From Sphingomonas sp. H160509 (GTDB lineage Bacteria; Pseudomonadota; Alphaproteobacteria; Sphingomonadales; Sphingomonadaceae): 64,000 bases of DNA. Both the position numbers and the translations under genes were made by a program. The stretch spans positions 1,325,001 to 1,389,000 of the forward strand of contig NZ_JAMXSR020000002.1 in NCBI RefSeq assembly GCF_024124765.2, written 5' to 3'. Position 1 is the first letter of the stretch; each line of letters begins with the position of its first letter. Below the pieces are notes generated by a model. It had not been told where the DNA came from. It was given only the letters and a program-made list of their open reading frames with translations, and made no database searches. Shown here one piece after another: positions 1 to 10,008 of this stretch.

Positions 1-907
1 CGAAGTTGTAGATCCCGCCGACGCCGTTCTCGTCGCCCGGATACCAGTTCTGCACGGTCGAATACTTGATCTCGGCATCGTCGAGCACGACCAGCTCGAC
101 CACCGCGGCATGCAGCTGGTTCTCGTCGCGCATCGGCGCGGTGCAGCCTTCGAGATACGAGACGTACGAACCCTTGTCGGCGACGATCAGCGTGCGCTCG
201 AACTGTCCGGTATTCTCGGCGTTGATGCGGAAGTACGTCGACAGCTCCATCGGGCAGCGCACGCCCTCCGGGATGTAGACGAACGTGCCGTCGGAGAAGA
301 CCGCCGAGTTCAGCGTCGCGAAATAGTTATCGCGCTGCGGCACGACCTTGCCGAGCCACTTCCGGACGAGATCGGGATATTCCTTGATCGCCTCGGAGAT
401 CGAACGGAAGATCACGCCCGCGGCCTCGAGCTCCTTGCGGAACGTGGTCGCGACCGAGACGCTGTCGAACACCGCATCCACCGCGACGCGACGCTTGGGC
501 GTGCCGTCCTCGTTCAGCGGATCCTCGACCACGCCCGCCAGCATCTTCTGCTCGCCGATCGGGATGCCGAGCTTCTCGTAGACGCGCAGGATCTCCGGAT
601 CGACCTCGTCGAGCGACCCGAGCTTCGGCTTCGCCTTGGGCTCCGCGTAATAATACGCGTCCTGGTAATCGATCGGCGGCACGTTGAGCTTCGACCAGTC
701 GGGCGCCTCCATCGTCTGCCACAACGCGAACGCCTTCAGCCGCCAGTCGAGCATCCACTGCGGCTCGCCCTTCTTGGCGGAAATGAAGCGCACCGTATCT
801 TCCGACAGACCTTTCGGCGCGAATTCCTGTTCGATGTCCGAGGAGAAGCCCCACTCGTACGTCTTGTTCGCGGCGGCGTATGCCTCTGCGTTCCGGGTAG
901 CCATCAT
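1..907 (-). CDS. sufB: Fe-S cluster assembly protein SufB (partial, 3' end outside window)
   Basis: SufB is the scaffold subunit of the SufBCD complex that builds Fe-S clusters in the cytoplasm. About 301 N-terminal residues of an expected ~490 are present; the C-terminal part lies left of the window. The protein opens [19 protein letters not shown] and continues through typical SufB stretches such as [35 protein letters not shown] and [20 protein letters not shown]. Start is ATG at 904 or the tandem ATG at 907. It lies 124 bp downstream of the Rrf2-type regulator on the same strand, the usual alphaproteobacterial suf arrangement, and should be followed by sufC/sufD off the edge. The reading frame is intact. 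Confidence 0.95.
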   Translation of the reverse strand, partial: MMATRNAEAYAAANKTYEWGFSSDIEQEFAPKGLSEDTVRFISAKKGEPQWMLDWRLKAFALWQTMEAPDWSKLNVPPIDYQDAYYYAEPKAKPKLGSLDEVDPEILRVYEKLGIPIGEQKMLAGVVEDPLNEDGTPKRRVAVDAVFDSVSVATTFRKELEAAGVIFRSISEAIKEYPDLVRKWLGKVVPQRDNYFATLNSAVFSDGTFVYIPEGVRCPMELSTYFRINAENTGQFERTLIVADKGSYVSYLEGCTAPMRDENQLHAAVVELVVLDDAEIKYSTVQNWYPGDENGVGGIYNF

Positions 908-945
908 TCCATCTCCGCCGCGGCGCGGCTCTCTAAAAACTCGGC

Positions 946-1005
946 GATCTCTGCGTCTCTGCGCGAACAAGATTCTTTGCGCGAAGAGGCGCAGAGAGCG
1001 CGGAG
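946..1005. repeat. Imperfect inverted repeat (CTCTGCGTCTCTGCG type) between sufR and sufB
   Basis: A TCTCTGCGTCTCTGCGCGAA arm is followed by an inverted, diverged arm ending GCGCAGAGAGCGCGGAGG. The motif resembles the pair at 25513-25676 and probably belongs to the same dispersed intergenic family. Its position inside the suf transcript could form an RNA hairpin between sufR and sufB. Confidence 0.5.
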
Positions 1006-1030
1006 GAAGGGAGGTAAGGCGCTGCGCGCG

Positions 1031-1474
1031 TCATGCGGGCACCTGTGAAAGAGGGGGGTGTAAAACCGGGGTTTGCGAAAGACTGGCGAGCGACACGCCG
1101 GCGAGCGCACCACGGACCGCGCCGTTGACGGCGTTCCAGTGCGGCTTGACCTTGCACGTCTGCTCCACGCAGCAATCCTGCGATGCACCATCGACACACG
1201 ACGTCAGTGCGATCGGGCCTTCGACCGCTTCAATGATGTCGGCGAGCGAGATCATCGCGGGCGGCCGCGACAAACGAAACCCGCCACCGGTGCCGCGCGT
1301 GCTCTCGATTAGCCCGGCCGCGGACAGTCGGCTCACCAGCTTCTGCACGGTCGGCAGCGGTACGCCGGTCTCCTCGGCGAGCAGCGTCGCGTTCAGCCGC
1401 GCGATACCGCCGCAATGACGCGCCGCGGCGCTCATCATCACGACCGCATAGTCGGCTAGGCTGGAAAGACGCAT
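1031..1474 (-). CDS. sufR: Rrf2-family SUF system regulator (SufR/IscR-like)
   Basis: A 147-residue Rrf2-family repressor expected to sense Fe-S status and control the suf operon. The N-terminal winged helix-turn-helix begins MRLSSLADYAVVMMSAAARH. The sensing segment carries C93, C101, C102 and C107 followed by a His, the place where IscR-like proteins ligate a [2Fe-2S] cluster, although the spacing differs from E. coli IscR. ATG 1474 is chosen because the family start MRLS sits there; the longer reading frame would run into the repeat at 1588. It is the first gene of the suf operon with sufB downstream. An inverted repeat covers its presumed promoter (1491-1513), so autoregulation is likely. 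Confidence 0.9.
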   Translation of the reverse strand: MRLSSLADYAVVMMSAAARHCGGIARLNATLLAEETGVPLPTVQKLVSRLSAAGLIESTRGTGGGFRLSRPPAMISLADIIEAVEGPIALTSCVDGASQDCCVEQTCKVKPHWNAVNGAVRGALAGVSLASLSQTPVLHPPLSQVPA

Positions 1475-1490
1475 GGTGGCTTCGGAGTCC

Positions 1491-1519
1491 AATCGGACCG
1501 ATATGATCCGATTGGTCAA
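1491..1519 (-). promoter_or_regulatory. Candidate sufR promoter with inverted-repeat operator
   Basis: A perfect 7-bp inverted repeat AATCGGA (1491-1497) / TCCGATT (1507-1513) lies 17 bp upstream of the sufR ATG. On the minus strand a TTGACC hexamer (1519-1514) precedes it, and the palindrome fills the 17-bp spacer and the weak -10 position. This is the geometry of an autorepressed Rrf2-family promoter. The repeat is seen in the sequence; its role is inferred. Confidence 0.5.
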
Positions 1520-1587
1520 ATGGGCTTTGTGCAGTGCATCGTCAACCCGGCGAGGGGGTGCTAACGACTCGCAACTGAGCCCTTCCC

Positions 1588-1667
1588 CGTCATTCCCGCG
1601 AAGGCGGGAATCCACTTCGCCTTTCGCGCCTGCGGATGGTTGGATCCCCGCCTTCGCGGGAATGACG
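1588..1667. repeat. Inverted repeat doublet, family A (GTCATTCCCGCGAAGGCGGGAA)
   Basis: CGTCATTCCCGCGAAGGCGG... (1588-1614) is followed by its near-perfect inverted copy (1641-1667). Each arm also contains an internal CCCGCgaaGGCGGG-type hairpin. The doublet lies between the divergent sufR and pyrD genes. A second family A doublet is at 22278-22375. Confidence 0.8.
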
Positions 1668-1711
1668 GAAGAAGGGTTTGGCCGCCCCAGCCGATATGCC
1701 TAAGAGCGCGC

Positions 1712-2739
1712 ATGGCCTTCTACCACCCGATCCTCTTCCGTCTCGACGCCGAGTGCGCGCATACCCTCACCATCGCCGCGCTCGGCGCATGGGGGAAGGC
1801 CGGCACGCCACTCGCCCCCAGCGTACCGCGGCTCGCGACGACCGTGGCGGGGATCGCGTTTCCCAACCCGGTCGGCTTGGCGGCAGGCGTCGACAAGGAC
1901 GGCCGCGCGATCGACGGTTTCTTTGGGTTGGGCTTCGGCAGCGTCGAGATCGGCACGCTCACACCGCTCGCGCAGCCCGGCAATCCCAAACCCCGCATCT
2001 TCCGCCTCCCCGAAGACCGTGCGGTGATCAACCGTTTGGGATTCAACAATGGCGGCCTCGATGGCGCGCTTCCCCCGGGCACAGAGCGCAAAGCGGAACG
2101 GCGTTCTCGGAATCAACGTCGGCGCGAACAAGGACGCGACTGACCGCACCGCTGACTACGTCCACGGCGTAACCCGAGCCGCGCCCCACGCCGATTACAT
2201 CACCATCAACATCAGCTCCCCCAACACCCCCGGCCTGCGCGACCTCCAGCACGGTGCGGCCCTGCGCGATCTCCTCGCCGCCTGCACCGCCGCCAAGGGC
2301 AGCACGCCGATCTTCCTCAAAGGTCGCCCCCGACCTCGAACCCGCCGACATCGACGACATCGCTCGCGCCGCACTCGACAACCGCATCGACGCGCTGATC
2401 GTCAACAACACGACGATCTCCCGCCCCGGCCTGCGCTCGGCCAACTCAAAGGAAACCGGCGGCCTGTCCGGAGCGCCGCTCGCCCCGCTGGCCCGCCAAC
2501 GCCTGTCGGATTTCCGCAAGGCGACCGGCGCAGCGATTCCCCTGATCTCGGTCGGCGGCGTGGACAGCGGCGCCGAAGCCTATGCCCGCCTCCGCGCCGG
2601 CGCGAGCTTCGTCCAGCTCTACACCGCGCTGGTCTACGAAGGCCCCGGCCTCCCCGCCCGCATCCTCCGCGAACTCGACGCGCTGCTGACCCGCGACGGC
2701 TTCGCGACAGTCGCCGACGCGGTGGGCACGGACACCTAA
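1712..2739 (+). CDS. pyrD: Dihydroorotate dehydrogenase (quinone), class 2 (frameshifted twice)
   Basis: Membrane-associated flavoenzyme that oxidises dihydroorotate to orotate in pyrimidine synthesis, passing electrons to quinone. The start [17 protein letters not shown] and the N-terminal helix are typical of class 2. FMN and substrate motifs follow: [55 protein letters not shown], and [12 protein letters not shown] near the end. About 342 residues after correction, the normal size. Two single-base insertions split it: an extra C in the CCCCC run near 2073 and an extra G near 2325 (AAAGGTCGCC for AAAGTCGCC). All conserved blocks are present in three successive frames, so sequence error is more likely than decay. 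Confidence 0.9.
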
Positions 2740-2740
2740 C

Positions 2741-2866
2741 GATCCTCCCCGCCAGGGGGAGGTGGCTGGCTCTTGCCAGACGGAGGGGGCGGAAAGGGCA
2801 ACCTCTGCTTCGTGTCCTCCCCCTCCGTCGCCTACGGCGCCACCTCCCCCTGGTGGGGGAGGATCG
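2741..2866. repeat. Inverted repeat doublet, family E (GATCCTCCCC...GGGGGAGGTGGC)
   Basis: GATCCTCCCCGCCAGGGGGA GGTGGC (from 2741) faces an inverted copy GCCACCTCCCCCTGGTGGGG GAGGATC (to 2866). It begins 2 bp after the pyrD stop codon. A second copy follows miaB at 17303. Confidence 0.75.
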
Positions 2867-2919
2867 CAAGGTTGCGAGACGGGTTGCCTAGTATTCGAAC
2901 CACGCTAGGCTCGCGCTCG

Positions 2920-4665
2920 ATGAAGACCTCTCTCCTAGCGCTCGCCCCTCCTCGTCCCCACCGCCGCAGAAGCGCGCCAACCCGCCCCCCGCCCCGGCCA
3001 AAGACCAGGGCATGGTCAGCGCCGCAGACCCCCGCGCAGCCGCCGCCGGCGTCGAGATCCTCCGCGCCGGCGGCAGCGCCACTGACGCCGCGATCGCCAC
3101 CATGCTCGCCCTCAACGTCGTCGAACCACAAAGCTCGGGCATCGGCGGCGGCAGCTTCTGGATTTCCCACGCGGCCGGCGGCGCCCCTTAGCACGATCGA
3201 CGCGCGCGAAGAGGCCCCCGCCGCGGCCGACGCCCGCTGGTTCTACGCCCCCGACGGCACACCGCTGAGGCACAGCGACGCAGTCCCCGGCGGTCGCAGC
3301 GTCGGCATCCCCGGCGCGCTCCGCGGCATGGCGCTCGCGCACCGCGCCTCGGGCAAGCTCCCCTGGGCGCAACTCTTCGCCCCCGCGATCCGCCTCGCGA
3401 CGAACGGCTTCCAGGCCTCCCCCCGCCTCGTCAACGGCATGACCGCCTATGGCGACCACATCACGCCCGAGACGCGAAAGCTCTTCTCCGCGCCCGACGG
3501 CTCGCCCGTCGCGATCGGCGCGGTCATCAAGAACCCGCAGCAAGCCGCCCCTCCTCCAGCGCGTCGCGACCCAAGGCCCCGACAGCTTCTACGTCGGCCC
3601 CGAGGCGCAGAAGATCGTCACCGCAGTCAACACCGCCGCGCGCAATCCGTCGAAGATGACGCTCGGCGATCTCGCCAGCTACGACGCCAAGTCGCGCCCG
3701 CCGGTCTGCGTCAAATACCGCGTCTACCGCGTCTGCGGGATGGGCCCGCCCTCGTCCGGCGGCATCACCGTATTGATGATCCTGAAGCAGCTCGAACGCT
3801 TCGACATGGGGAAACTCGGCAAGGACAGCGCGCAGGCCTGGCACCTGTTCGCCGAATCCTCGCGCCTCGCCTATGCCGATCGCGACCTGTACGTCGGCGA
3901 TCCCGATTTCGTCCGCGTGCCGGTGCAGGGGCATGCTCGACGCGAAGTATCTCGCGTTGCGCTCGGCGCTGATCTCCCCGGCGAAGACGATGGCGACCGT
4001 CACCGCCGGGTCACCTCCCGGAGCCCCCGCACGCACCCGCGCCCCGGTCAGCGAAGTCCCCGGCACCACCGACATCGCGACGGTCGACGCCCGCGGCAAC
4101 GTTGTCGAGGTGACCACCACCGTAGAGGGCTATTTCGGCTCCGGCATCACCGTCGACGGTACGGTCCTGAACAACCAGCTCACCGACTTCGACATCGTCC
4201 CCGTCAAGGATGGCGCCCTCGTCGCCAACCGCGTCGAAGGCGGCAAGCGCCCGCGCAGCTCGATGTCGCCGACGATCGTCTACGGCCCCGACGGGAAAGT
4301 CCGCCTCGCAGTCGGCGCAGCCGGCGGCTCGACGATCATCGCGCAGGTGGCCAAGGCGATCATCGGCGTGGTCGACTGGAAATTGTCCGCGCAGGACTCG
4401 ATCGCCCTCGGGCTGCTCTACGCCCCCGGTCACGTCGCCGCGGCGGGAGAAGGGCACCGAACGCGAGGCGATGGTCCCCGCGTTGCAGGCGCTAGGTGAG
4501 ACCGTCCAAGTGGCAGCGCTCGGCCTGAAGGCAAACGCTATCGAACGCGTCGGCGGCAAATGGGTTGGCGCCGCAGACCCTCGGAGCGAAGGTGTCGCGA
4601 TCGCAGAGGACGGTATCGTCACCAAGATCCAGCGCGTCGGCGCCCTTCAGCGCGCACCGGAATAA
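2920..4665 (+). CDS. ggt: Gamma-glutamyltransferase (six frameshifts)
   Basis: Periplasmic Ntn-hydrolase that cleaves gamma-glutamyl bonds of glutathione and related compounds. With indels corrected it starts [20 protein letters not shown], a secretion signal, and is ~579 residues long. Recognisable blocks are [61 protein letters not shown], the TTD motif carrying the autoprocessing Thr in [16 protein letters not shown], the family-like GSGITV, and [10 protein letters not shown]. The frame moves by +1 six times, each at a short C or G run (near 2946, 2986, 3178, 3547, 3931, 4446). Every conserved block survives in one of the frames, so I favour sequencing error. If the changes are real, this is a pseudogene. 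Confidence 0.85.
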
Positions 4666-4673
4666 CGACAAAC

Positions 4674-4783
4674 TCCACCTCCCCGGCGGAGGCCGGGGTC
4701 CAGGTGGGAAACTTTGCTAATTGACGTTCGCGCGTCGGTACTGCGACCTTTCCAACTGGACCCCGGCCTCCGCCGGGGAGGTG
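4674..4783. repeat. Inverted repeat doublet, family C (ACCCCGGCGGAGGCCGGGG)
   Basis: CCACCTCCCCGGCGGAGGCC GGGGTCCAGGTGG (from 4674) faces the inverted TCCAACTGGACCCCGGCCTC CGCCGGGGAGGTG (to 4783). The loop resembles the loops of the family C copies at 15785, 30880 and 38968. It lies between ggt and the acyl-CoA synthetase. Confidence 0.8.
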
Positions 4784-4897
4784 CCGAGTCCATGGCAGAG
4801 GTTGGGGTTGAGCCCTCGCCGGTTATGACGCACTAACCGTCCAACGCTCAGAATCGCGTCGTACAAGGCGCAACGGCACAGCGCCCAGGGAGAGACA

Positions 4898-6683
4898 ATG
4901 GCCCGCCAGCTCGAACGCTTCCCGAACCTCGTCACGATGTTCTTCGCGCGCGCCGCCGAGAAAGGCGACGCCCCGTTCCTGTGGACCAAGACGAGCGGCA
5001 CTTGGGTCGCCACCAGCTGGGCCGAAGCCGCGCGCCAGGTAGCCAGCCTCGCCACCGCGCTAACCGCGATAGGCCTGAAACGCGGCGACCGCGTCATGCT
5101 GGTCGCCGAAAACCGCCCCGAATGGTGCCTCAGCGACCTCGCGATCATGGCCGCGGGGTGCATCACGGTGCCGACCTACGTCACCAACACCGAGCGCGAT
5201 CACCTTCACATCATCGAGAACGCCGGCGCGTGCGCGATCATCGTCTCGACCGCCAAGCTGGCGAAGACGCTGCTCCCCGCGGTCATCCGCTCGAACCAGG
5301 CGCAGACCGTGATCGGGTTCGAGGACATGAAGGTCCCCGCGGGAATCGACTTCCACAACTGGCACGCGCTGATCGCCGCACACCAGACCGCGCCCGAATC
5401 CGCCGCCGCCCGTGCCGACTTCGATCGCGAAGACCTCGCCTGCATCATCTACACCTCGGGCACCGGCGGCGCGCCACGTGGCGTGATGCAGCACCACGGC
5501 GCGATCCTCCACAATTGCGCCGGCTGCGCATCCGTCATCTCGGAGGATTTCGGCTGGGACGACGAGGTCTTCCTGTCGTTCCTGCCCCTCAGCCACGCCT
5601 ACGAACACACCGGCGGCCAGCATTTCCCGATCTCGCTCGGCGGCCAGATCTACTACGCGGAAGGCCTGGAAAAGCTTGCCGCGAACATCGAAGAAACGCG
5701 CCCGACGATCATGTTCGTCGTCCCCCGCCTCTTCGAAGTCCTCCGCACGCGCATCTCCAAGACGATCGAGAAACAGGGTGGAGCCTCCGCCTACCTCCTG
5801 CGCCAAGCCCTCGACATCGGCGGCAAGCGCTACGCCGGCCGTCTCCGCCTGATCGACCGCCCCATGCAGGCCGCCGTCGCCACCCTCTTCAAGCCCAAAA
5901 TCTCCAAGAAGTTCGGCGGCCGGCTGAAGGCGATGATCTCGGGCGGCGCCCCGCTCAACCCCGAAGTCGGCCTGTTCTTCGAGGCGCTCGGCCTCACCTT
6001 CCTGCAAGGCTATGGCCAGACCGAAGCCGCCCCCGTCATCTCGTGCAACCGCCCCAAGGCCGGCGTCCGGATGGACTCGGTCGGCCCCGCGCTCATCGAC
6101 ACCGAGGTCCGGATCGCCGAGGACGGCGAGATCCTGGTCCGCGGCGAACTCGTCATGCACGGCTATTGGCGCAACGATGCCGAGACCGCGAAGGTGCTGA
6201 AGGACGGCTGGCTCCACACCGGCGACATCGGCGAGATCGACGATCGCGGCCGCATCCGCATCACCGATCGCAAGAAAGACCTGATCATCAACGACAAGGG
6301 CGAGAACGTCGCCCCCCCAGAAGGTCGAGGGGATGCTGACGCTCCAGCCCGAGATCGCGCAGGCGATGATCGCCGGCGACAAGCGGCCGTACATGGTGGC
6401 GCTGATCGTGCCCGATCCGGAATGGACGCAGGAATGGTGTGCGAAGAACGGCGACGCGTGCAGCTTCACCCGGCTGGCGGAGAACAGCGAGTTCCGCACG
6501 GCGATCGGCCATGCGGTCGAACGGGTGAACAAGGACCTGACCGTAACTGAGCGCGTACGGCGGTTCGTCCTAGCCGACGGCCCGTTCACGATCGAGAACG
6601 AGCAACTGACGCCCAGCCTGAAGATCCGCCGCCACGTTCTGAAACAGGCCTACGGCGAACGCCTGGACGCGCTCTACAAATAA
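4898..6683 (+). CDS. Long-chain acyl-CoA synthetase, AMP-dependent (one frameshift)
   Basis: Adenylate-forming ligase that activates fatty acids with ATP and CoA at the inner membrane. About 594 residues after correction, with N-terminal MARQLERFPNLVTMFFARA. The AMP-binding P-loop IIYTSGTGGAPRGVM is followed by HAYEHTGGQ, MISGGAPLNPEVGLFFEALG, the YGQTEAAPV adenine motif, WLHTGDIGEID and ITDRKKDLIINDKGENVAP. The length and the LxxFFxA-type start match the FadD15/FAA1 branch better than E. coli FadD. One extra C in the seven-C run near 6312 shifts the frame just after GENVAP; the C-terminal lid domain continues in frame 6333-6683. ATG 4898 follows GGGAGA. Substrate chain length cannot be read from sequence. 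Confidence 0.88.
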
Positions 6684-6836
6684 CCCTCTCCCCCACGGGG
6701 GAGAGGGGGGAGGCCCGCGCGCCCTTGCGCGTGGGAGGGTGAGGGGCGTGAGGCTCGCAACGCCTCCGCCAAAGCCCCTCACCCTTCCGTCGCCAAGTGG
6801 CTCCTCCCTCCCTCCCTCCCCGTCGGGGGGAGGGAC
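6684..6836. repeat. GC-rich inverted repeats, family D (CCCTCTCCCC...GGGGAGAGGG)
   Basis: CCCTCTCCCCCACGGGGGAG AGGG directly after the acyl-CoA synthetase stop forms a strong hairpin. Inner GAGGGTGAGGGGCGTGAGG and GCCCCTCACCCTTCC arms face each other, and a second G/C-rich hairpin ends at 6836. It lies in the gap between convergent genes (the synthetase and the M16 peptidase), so it could act as a bidirectional transcript end. Confidence 0.65.
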
Positions 6837-6844
6837 TAAGGCGA

Positions 6845-9757
6845 TCACTTCTTCGCGGACGCCGCCGCCGGCACCACGGCCATCGTCCAGTCCTTCTCCG
6901 GCCGCAGGTACTTCGCCGCCGTCGCCTGCAACTCCACCGGCGTGGTGGCCACCAGATCGCTCGCGATCCGCTGCGTCGCCGCGATGCGCCGCGGATCGAA
7001 CGTCGCGCCGCCGAGCTGCTGCAACCAGAACTGATTGCCGGTCGAGGCGCGCAGGATATACTGCCCCATCGGCTTCTTGATCCGGTCCAGCTCGTCCGCC
7101 GCGATCGGCGTCGACACGAGTTCCGCCGCGATCTGTCGCGCGATCTGGAAGAAGAACGACACCTTGTCCGGCGCGACCTGACCGATCGCGACCATCCGGC
7201 CGCCGGTGTTCATGCCCACCGGCCACTGGCTCGACACGTTGGGGCTGTAGCTCGCGCCCGCCGCCTGCCGCAGCCGCTCGAACAGCCGGTCGCTGAACAC
7301 CTGCGCCAGTACGTCGAGACGCCGCGCTTCGACGATATTGTCGATCCCGCCACCCGTCGGCCAGGCGATCACCGCCGCCGCCTGGTTCTCCGGGCCGGTA
7401 TGCGCCCGCATCACCGGCGTCGCGTTGTGCGCGGGGAAGCCGACCGGCGCCCCCACCGTCGGCACTGCCGTCCGCGGCTTCATCGCCCCGAACGACTTCG
7501 CCACCGCGGCGATCGCATCTTCGGTCTTCACGTCGCCGAAGATCGAGACCTCGACCGGTCCGGTCTTCAGGATAGGCTCCCAGAACGCGCGGAAGTCCTT
7601 CGCATTCAGCGCTTCGACCGTCGGCTTCGACGGCGTCCCCCAGCGCGGATCGCCAGCCCGCAGCAGACCTTCGAGGTCCCGCGACAACACGCCGTCGGGC
7701 GACGAGTCATACCCGGCGAACCCCGCCAGCGCCGCCACCCGAGCACGCGCCACCGGTGCAGGATCCCAGGCCGGGAACGCCAGCTTCGACGCCATCAACC
7801 GCAGCTGATCGGCATAATCCGCCGGCGAGGTGATCGCGCTCAGCGTGAACGCATCGTCGTCGATCCCGAAGTCGAGACCGATCCGCCGACCCGCCGTCAG
7901 CTGGTCGAGATCGCCCTGGTCGAGCTTGCCGATTCCCCCGGCGACCAGCGCAAGATCACCCGCCCAGGCCGGCGTAGGCCGGTTCGACGGGATCGCGGTA
8001 TAACCGCCACCGAACCGCACGCGCACATACACGCGCCCGGTCTCGCCCGCGTTCGGGAACAGCAACACGCGCGTCCCGTTGGCGAAGTTCACCTGCTCCA
8101 TATCGAACGCGGCGATCTTCTCGCGGCTCGCGACGACGCCCGGCTTGCCGAGCGACGGCAGCTTCGAGAAGTCGACCGCAGCCTGCGCGCGACGCTTGCC
8201 GGCAAGACCCGAAACGTCCGCCTTCAAAGCGGTCGCCAGCTTAGCCGCAGCGCCCGCATCAGGAGTCTGCGTATTGACGAGGGCGCGCGTAGCCGTGCCC
8301 TCGAAGATCGCCTTGCTCGATGCGAGCAGCGTGGCGGGCGTGAACATGCCCTTCGCTTTTGCGTCCTGCAATATCTTGTACGACGTCTCGGGCCCGGCGA
8401 CCGTCTCGCGAATGTCGAGCGCGCCGACCATGTCGTCCGCCTGCTTCGACCCCGCCTCGACCTTCGCTGTCTCCACGCTAGTGCGCATGATCGTGTCGAA
8501 ATCGGCATATTCGCGGTCGACTTCGGCCTGGCTCGGCGCGTTGACCTGCGCGTCGGCGATCACCGCGCGGACGTCCTTCAACGCCGCTTCCCAGTCGGTC
8601 CCGATCGGCACGATGTTGACGCTGGTCAGGTTCGCCGAGCGCGACACATCGTCGATCGACACGCCGGCTTGCAGGTAGCTCCCGCCCGCCCGCGCGCGCG
8701 TTTCCAGACGACGACTGATGAGCCGGGTAGCCAGCACGTCGACCAGCCGCTTCTGGTTCATGATCGCGGTGTCGTCCTTATACTCCCACGGACGCACCAC
8801 ACCGAGCGTCACCACAGCCGGTATAGCCGGCTCGGCGATCGTCGCGGAGACCGGCGCCTTCGGATCGGGCTTGCCGAAATCGGGCGAGGGCACGAACGGG
8901 CCGATACCCTTCCAGGCCGCGAAGTTCTTGACGATCAGCCGCCCGAACAACGCCGGGTCCATGTCGCCCGAGATGATGACGACGGTGTTCTCCGGCCGAT
9001 ACCAGCGATCGTGGAACGCCTTCACGGTCGCACCAGTAGCCGCCTCCAGCGTCTTGATATTGCCGATCGGCGAGCGATCCGCGAGCGGCTGCCCGGCGAA
9101 GAACGTCGCGCGGATCGCATCGCCGAACCGCACCTGCGGCCCCGGCTGCTCGCGCTGTTCGGCCAGCACGACCGGCCGCTCGGCGGTCACGGAGGCATCG
9201 GTAATGACCGGCTTCTCCATCATCCCCGACATGATCTTCAGGCTCTCATCCAGGCCGGACTCGGTCGCCGACGGAAGATCGAGCTTGAAGGTGGTCGAAG
9301 TCGGCGTCGTCTGCGCGTTGGTATCAGACCCGAAGGTCGCCCCGAACCGCTGCCACACCCGCTTGGCCTCGCCATCCGGCACGTATTCCGAGCCGCGGAA
9401 CGACAGATGCTCGATGAAATGCGCGAAACCCCGCTCGCTGTCGGTCTCGTTCAGCGACCCCGCATCGATCCGCACGCGCACCGACACCTGGCCCGGTGGC
9501 ACGCCGTTCTTGCGCACCGCAAAGCGCATGCCGTTGGGCAACGTGCCGAACTTCCACTCGGGATCCCGCGTGAGATCGCTGCCCTTGTAGAGCCACGCGG
9601 TCGTATCGATTCCCGGCAGCTCGGGAAGCGTCGGCGCTTCCTTTGCAGGGGTAGATACGGCCTGCTGCGTCGCCATCTGGCCGCTCGCCGGAATGGCGAG
9701 GCCGAGGATGACGGGGATGAGGACGGGAGCGCGGTACAAGCGCGAAAAGGACACCAT
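6845..9757 (-). CDS. M16 family zinc metallopeptidase, two-half periplasmic form
   Basis: A 970-residue insulinase/pitrilysin-type peptidase. The N-terminus MVSFSRLYRAPVLIPVILGL ends in ASGQ, a secretion signal, so a periplasmic site is expected. The inverted zinc motif HxxEH is in GFAHFIEHLSFRGSEYVPDG, with a downstream glutamate in the TAERPVVLAEQRE region. The second half (from about residue 500) is the catalytically inactive M16 repeat, giving the full clam-shell in one chain. The frame is intact over 2.9 kb. GC skew also creates a 1074-codon open frame on the opposite strand, which I reject. No neighbouring partner gene (such as a PqqF-linked cluster) points to a specific substrate. Confidence 0.9.
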   Translation of the reverse strand: MVSFSRLYRAPVLIPVILGLAIPASGQMATQQAVSTPAKEAPTLPELPGIDTTAWLYKGSDLTRDPEWKFGTLPNGMRFAVRKNGVPPGQVSVRVRIDAGSLNETDSERGFAHFIEHLSFRGSEYVPDGEAKRVWQRFGATFGSDTNAQTTPTSTTFKLDLPSATESGLDESLKIMSGMMEKPVITDASVTAERPVVLAEQREQPGPQVRFGDAIRATFFAGQPLADRSPIGNIKTLEAATGATVKAFHDRWYRPENTVVIISGDMDPALFGRLIVKNFAAWKGIGPFVPSPDFGKPDPKAPVSATIAEPAIPAVVTLGVVRPWEYKDDTAIMNQKRLVDVLATRLISRRLETRARAGGSYLQAGVSIDDVSRSANLTSVNIVPIGTDWEAALKDVRAVIADAQVNAPSQAEVDREYADFDTIMRTSVETAKVEAGSKQADDMVGALDIRETVAGPETSYKILQDAKAKGMFTPATLLASSKAIFEGTATRALVNTQTPDAGAAAKLATALKADVSGLAGKRRAQAAVDFSKLPSLGKPGVVASREKIAAFDMEQVNFANGTRVLLFPNAGETGRVYVRVRFGGGYTAIPSNRPTPAWAGDLALVAGGIGKLDQGDLDQLTAGRRIGLDFGIDDDAFTLSAITSPADYADQLRLMASKLAFPAWDPAPVARARVAALAGFAGYDSSPDGVLSRDLEGLLRAGDPRWGTPSKPTVEALNAKDFRAFWEPILKTGPVEVSIFGDVKTEDAIAAVAKSFGAMKPRTAVPTVGAPVGFPAHNATPVMRAHTGPENQAAAVIAWPTGGGIDNIVEARRLDVLAQVFSDRLFERLRQAAGASYSPNVSSQWPVGMNTGGRMVAIGQVAPDKVSFFFQIARQIAAELVSTPIAADELDRIKKPMGQYILRASTGNQFWLQQLGGATFDPRRIAATQRIASDLVATTPVELQATAAKYLRPEKDWTMAVVPAAASAKK

Positions 9758-10008
9758 GGTTCACCTGTAGCGGTCGCGGGCGTCGCTCGCCAGTGCCCTG
9801 CCTCCGCACCGGGCGCGCGGTGCCATCATTTCGTCCAACACTGCCGGTATATCGTGTCCGAACAAGGGGGATCGGCGCCACCGCGCGCCTGGATGCAGGG
9901 TAGAGATGACGGTCGAAGCCGAACGGGGGGCACGAACTGGGCCACCAACTGGGGCAGTGTTCATTGTGGCGGGATTCGGGCGAGCCGGCAGTACGCCGCA
10001 GCACCCGC

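Noticed and set aside
1588..1667. CRISPR-like repeats
   Set aside because: The arms are inverted rather than direct, vary between families, and are not separated by unique spacers of constant length.
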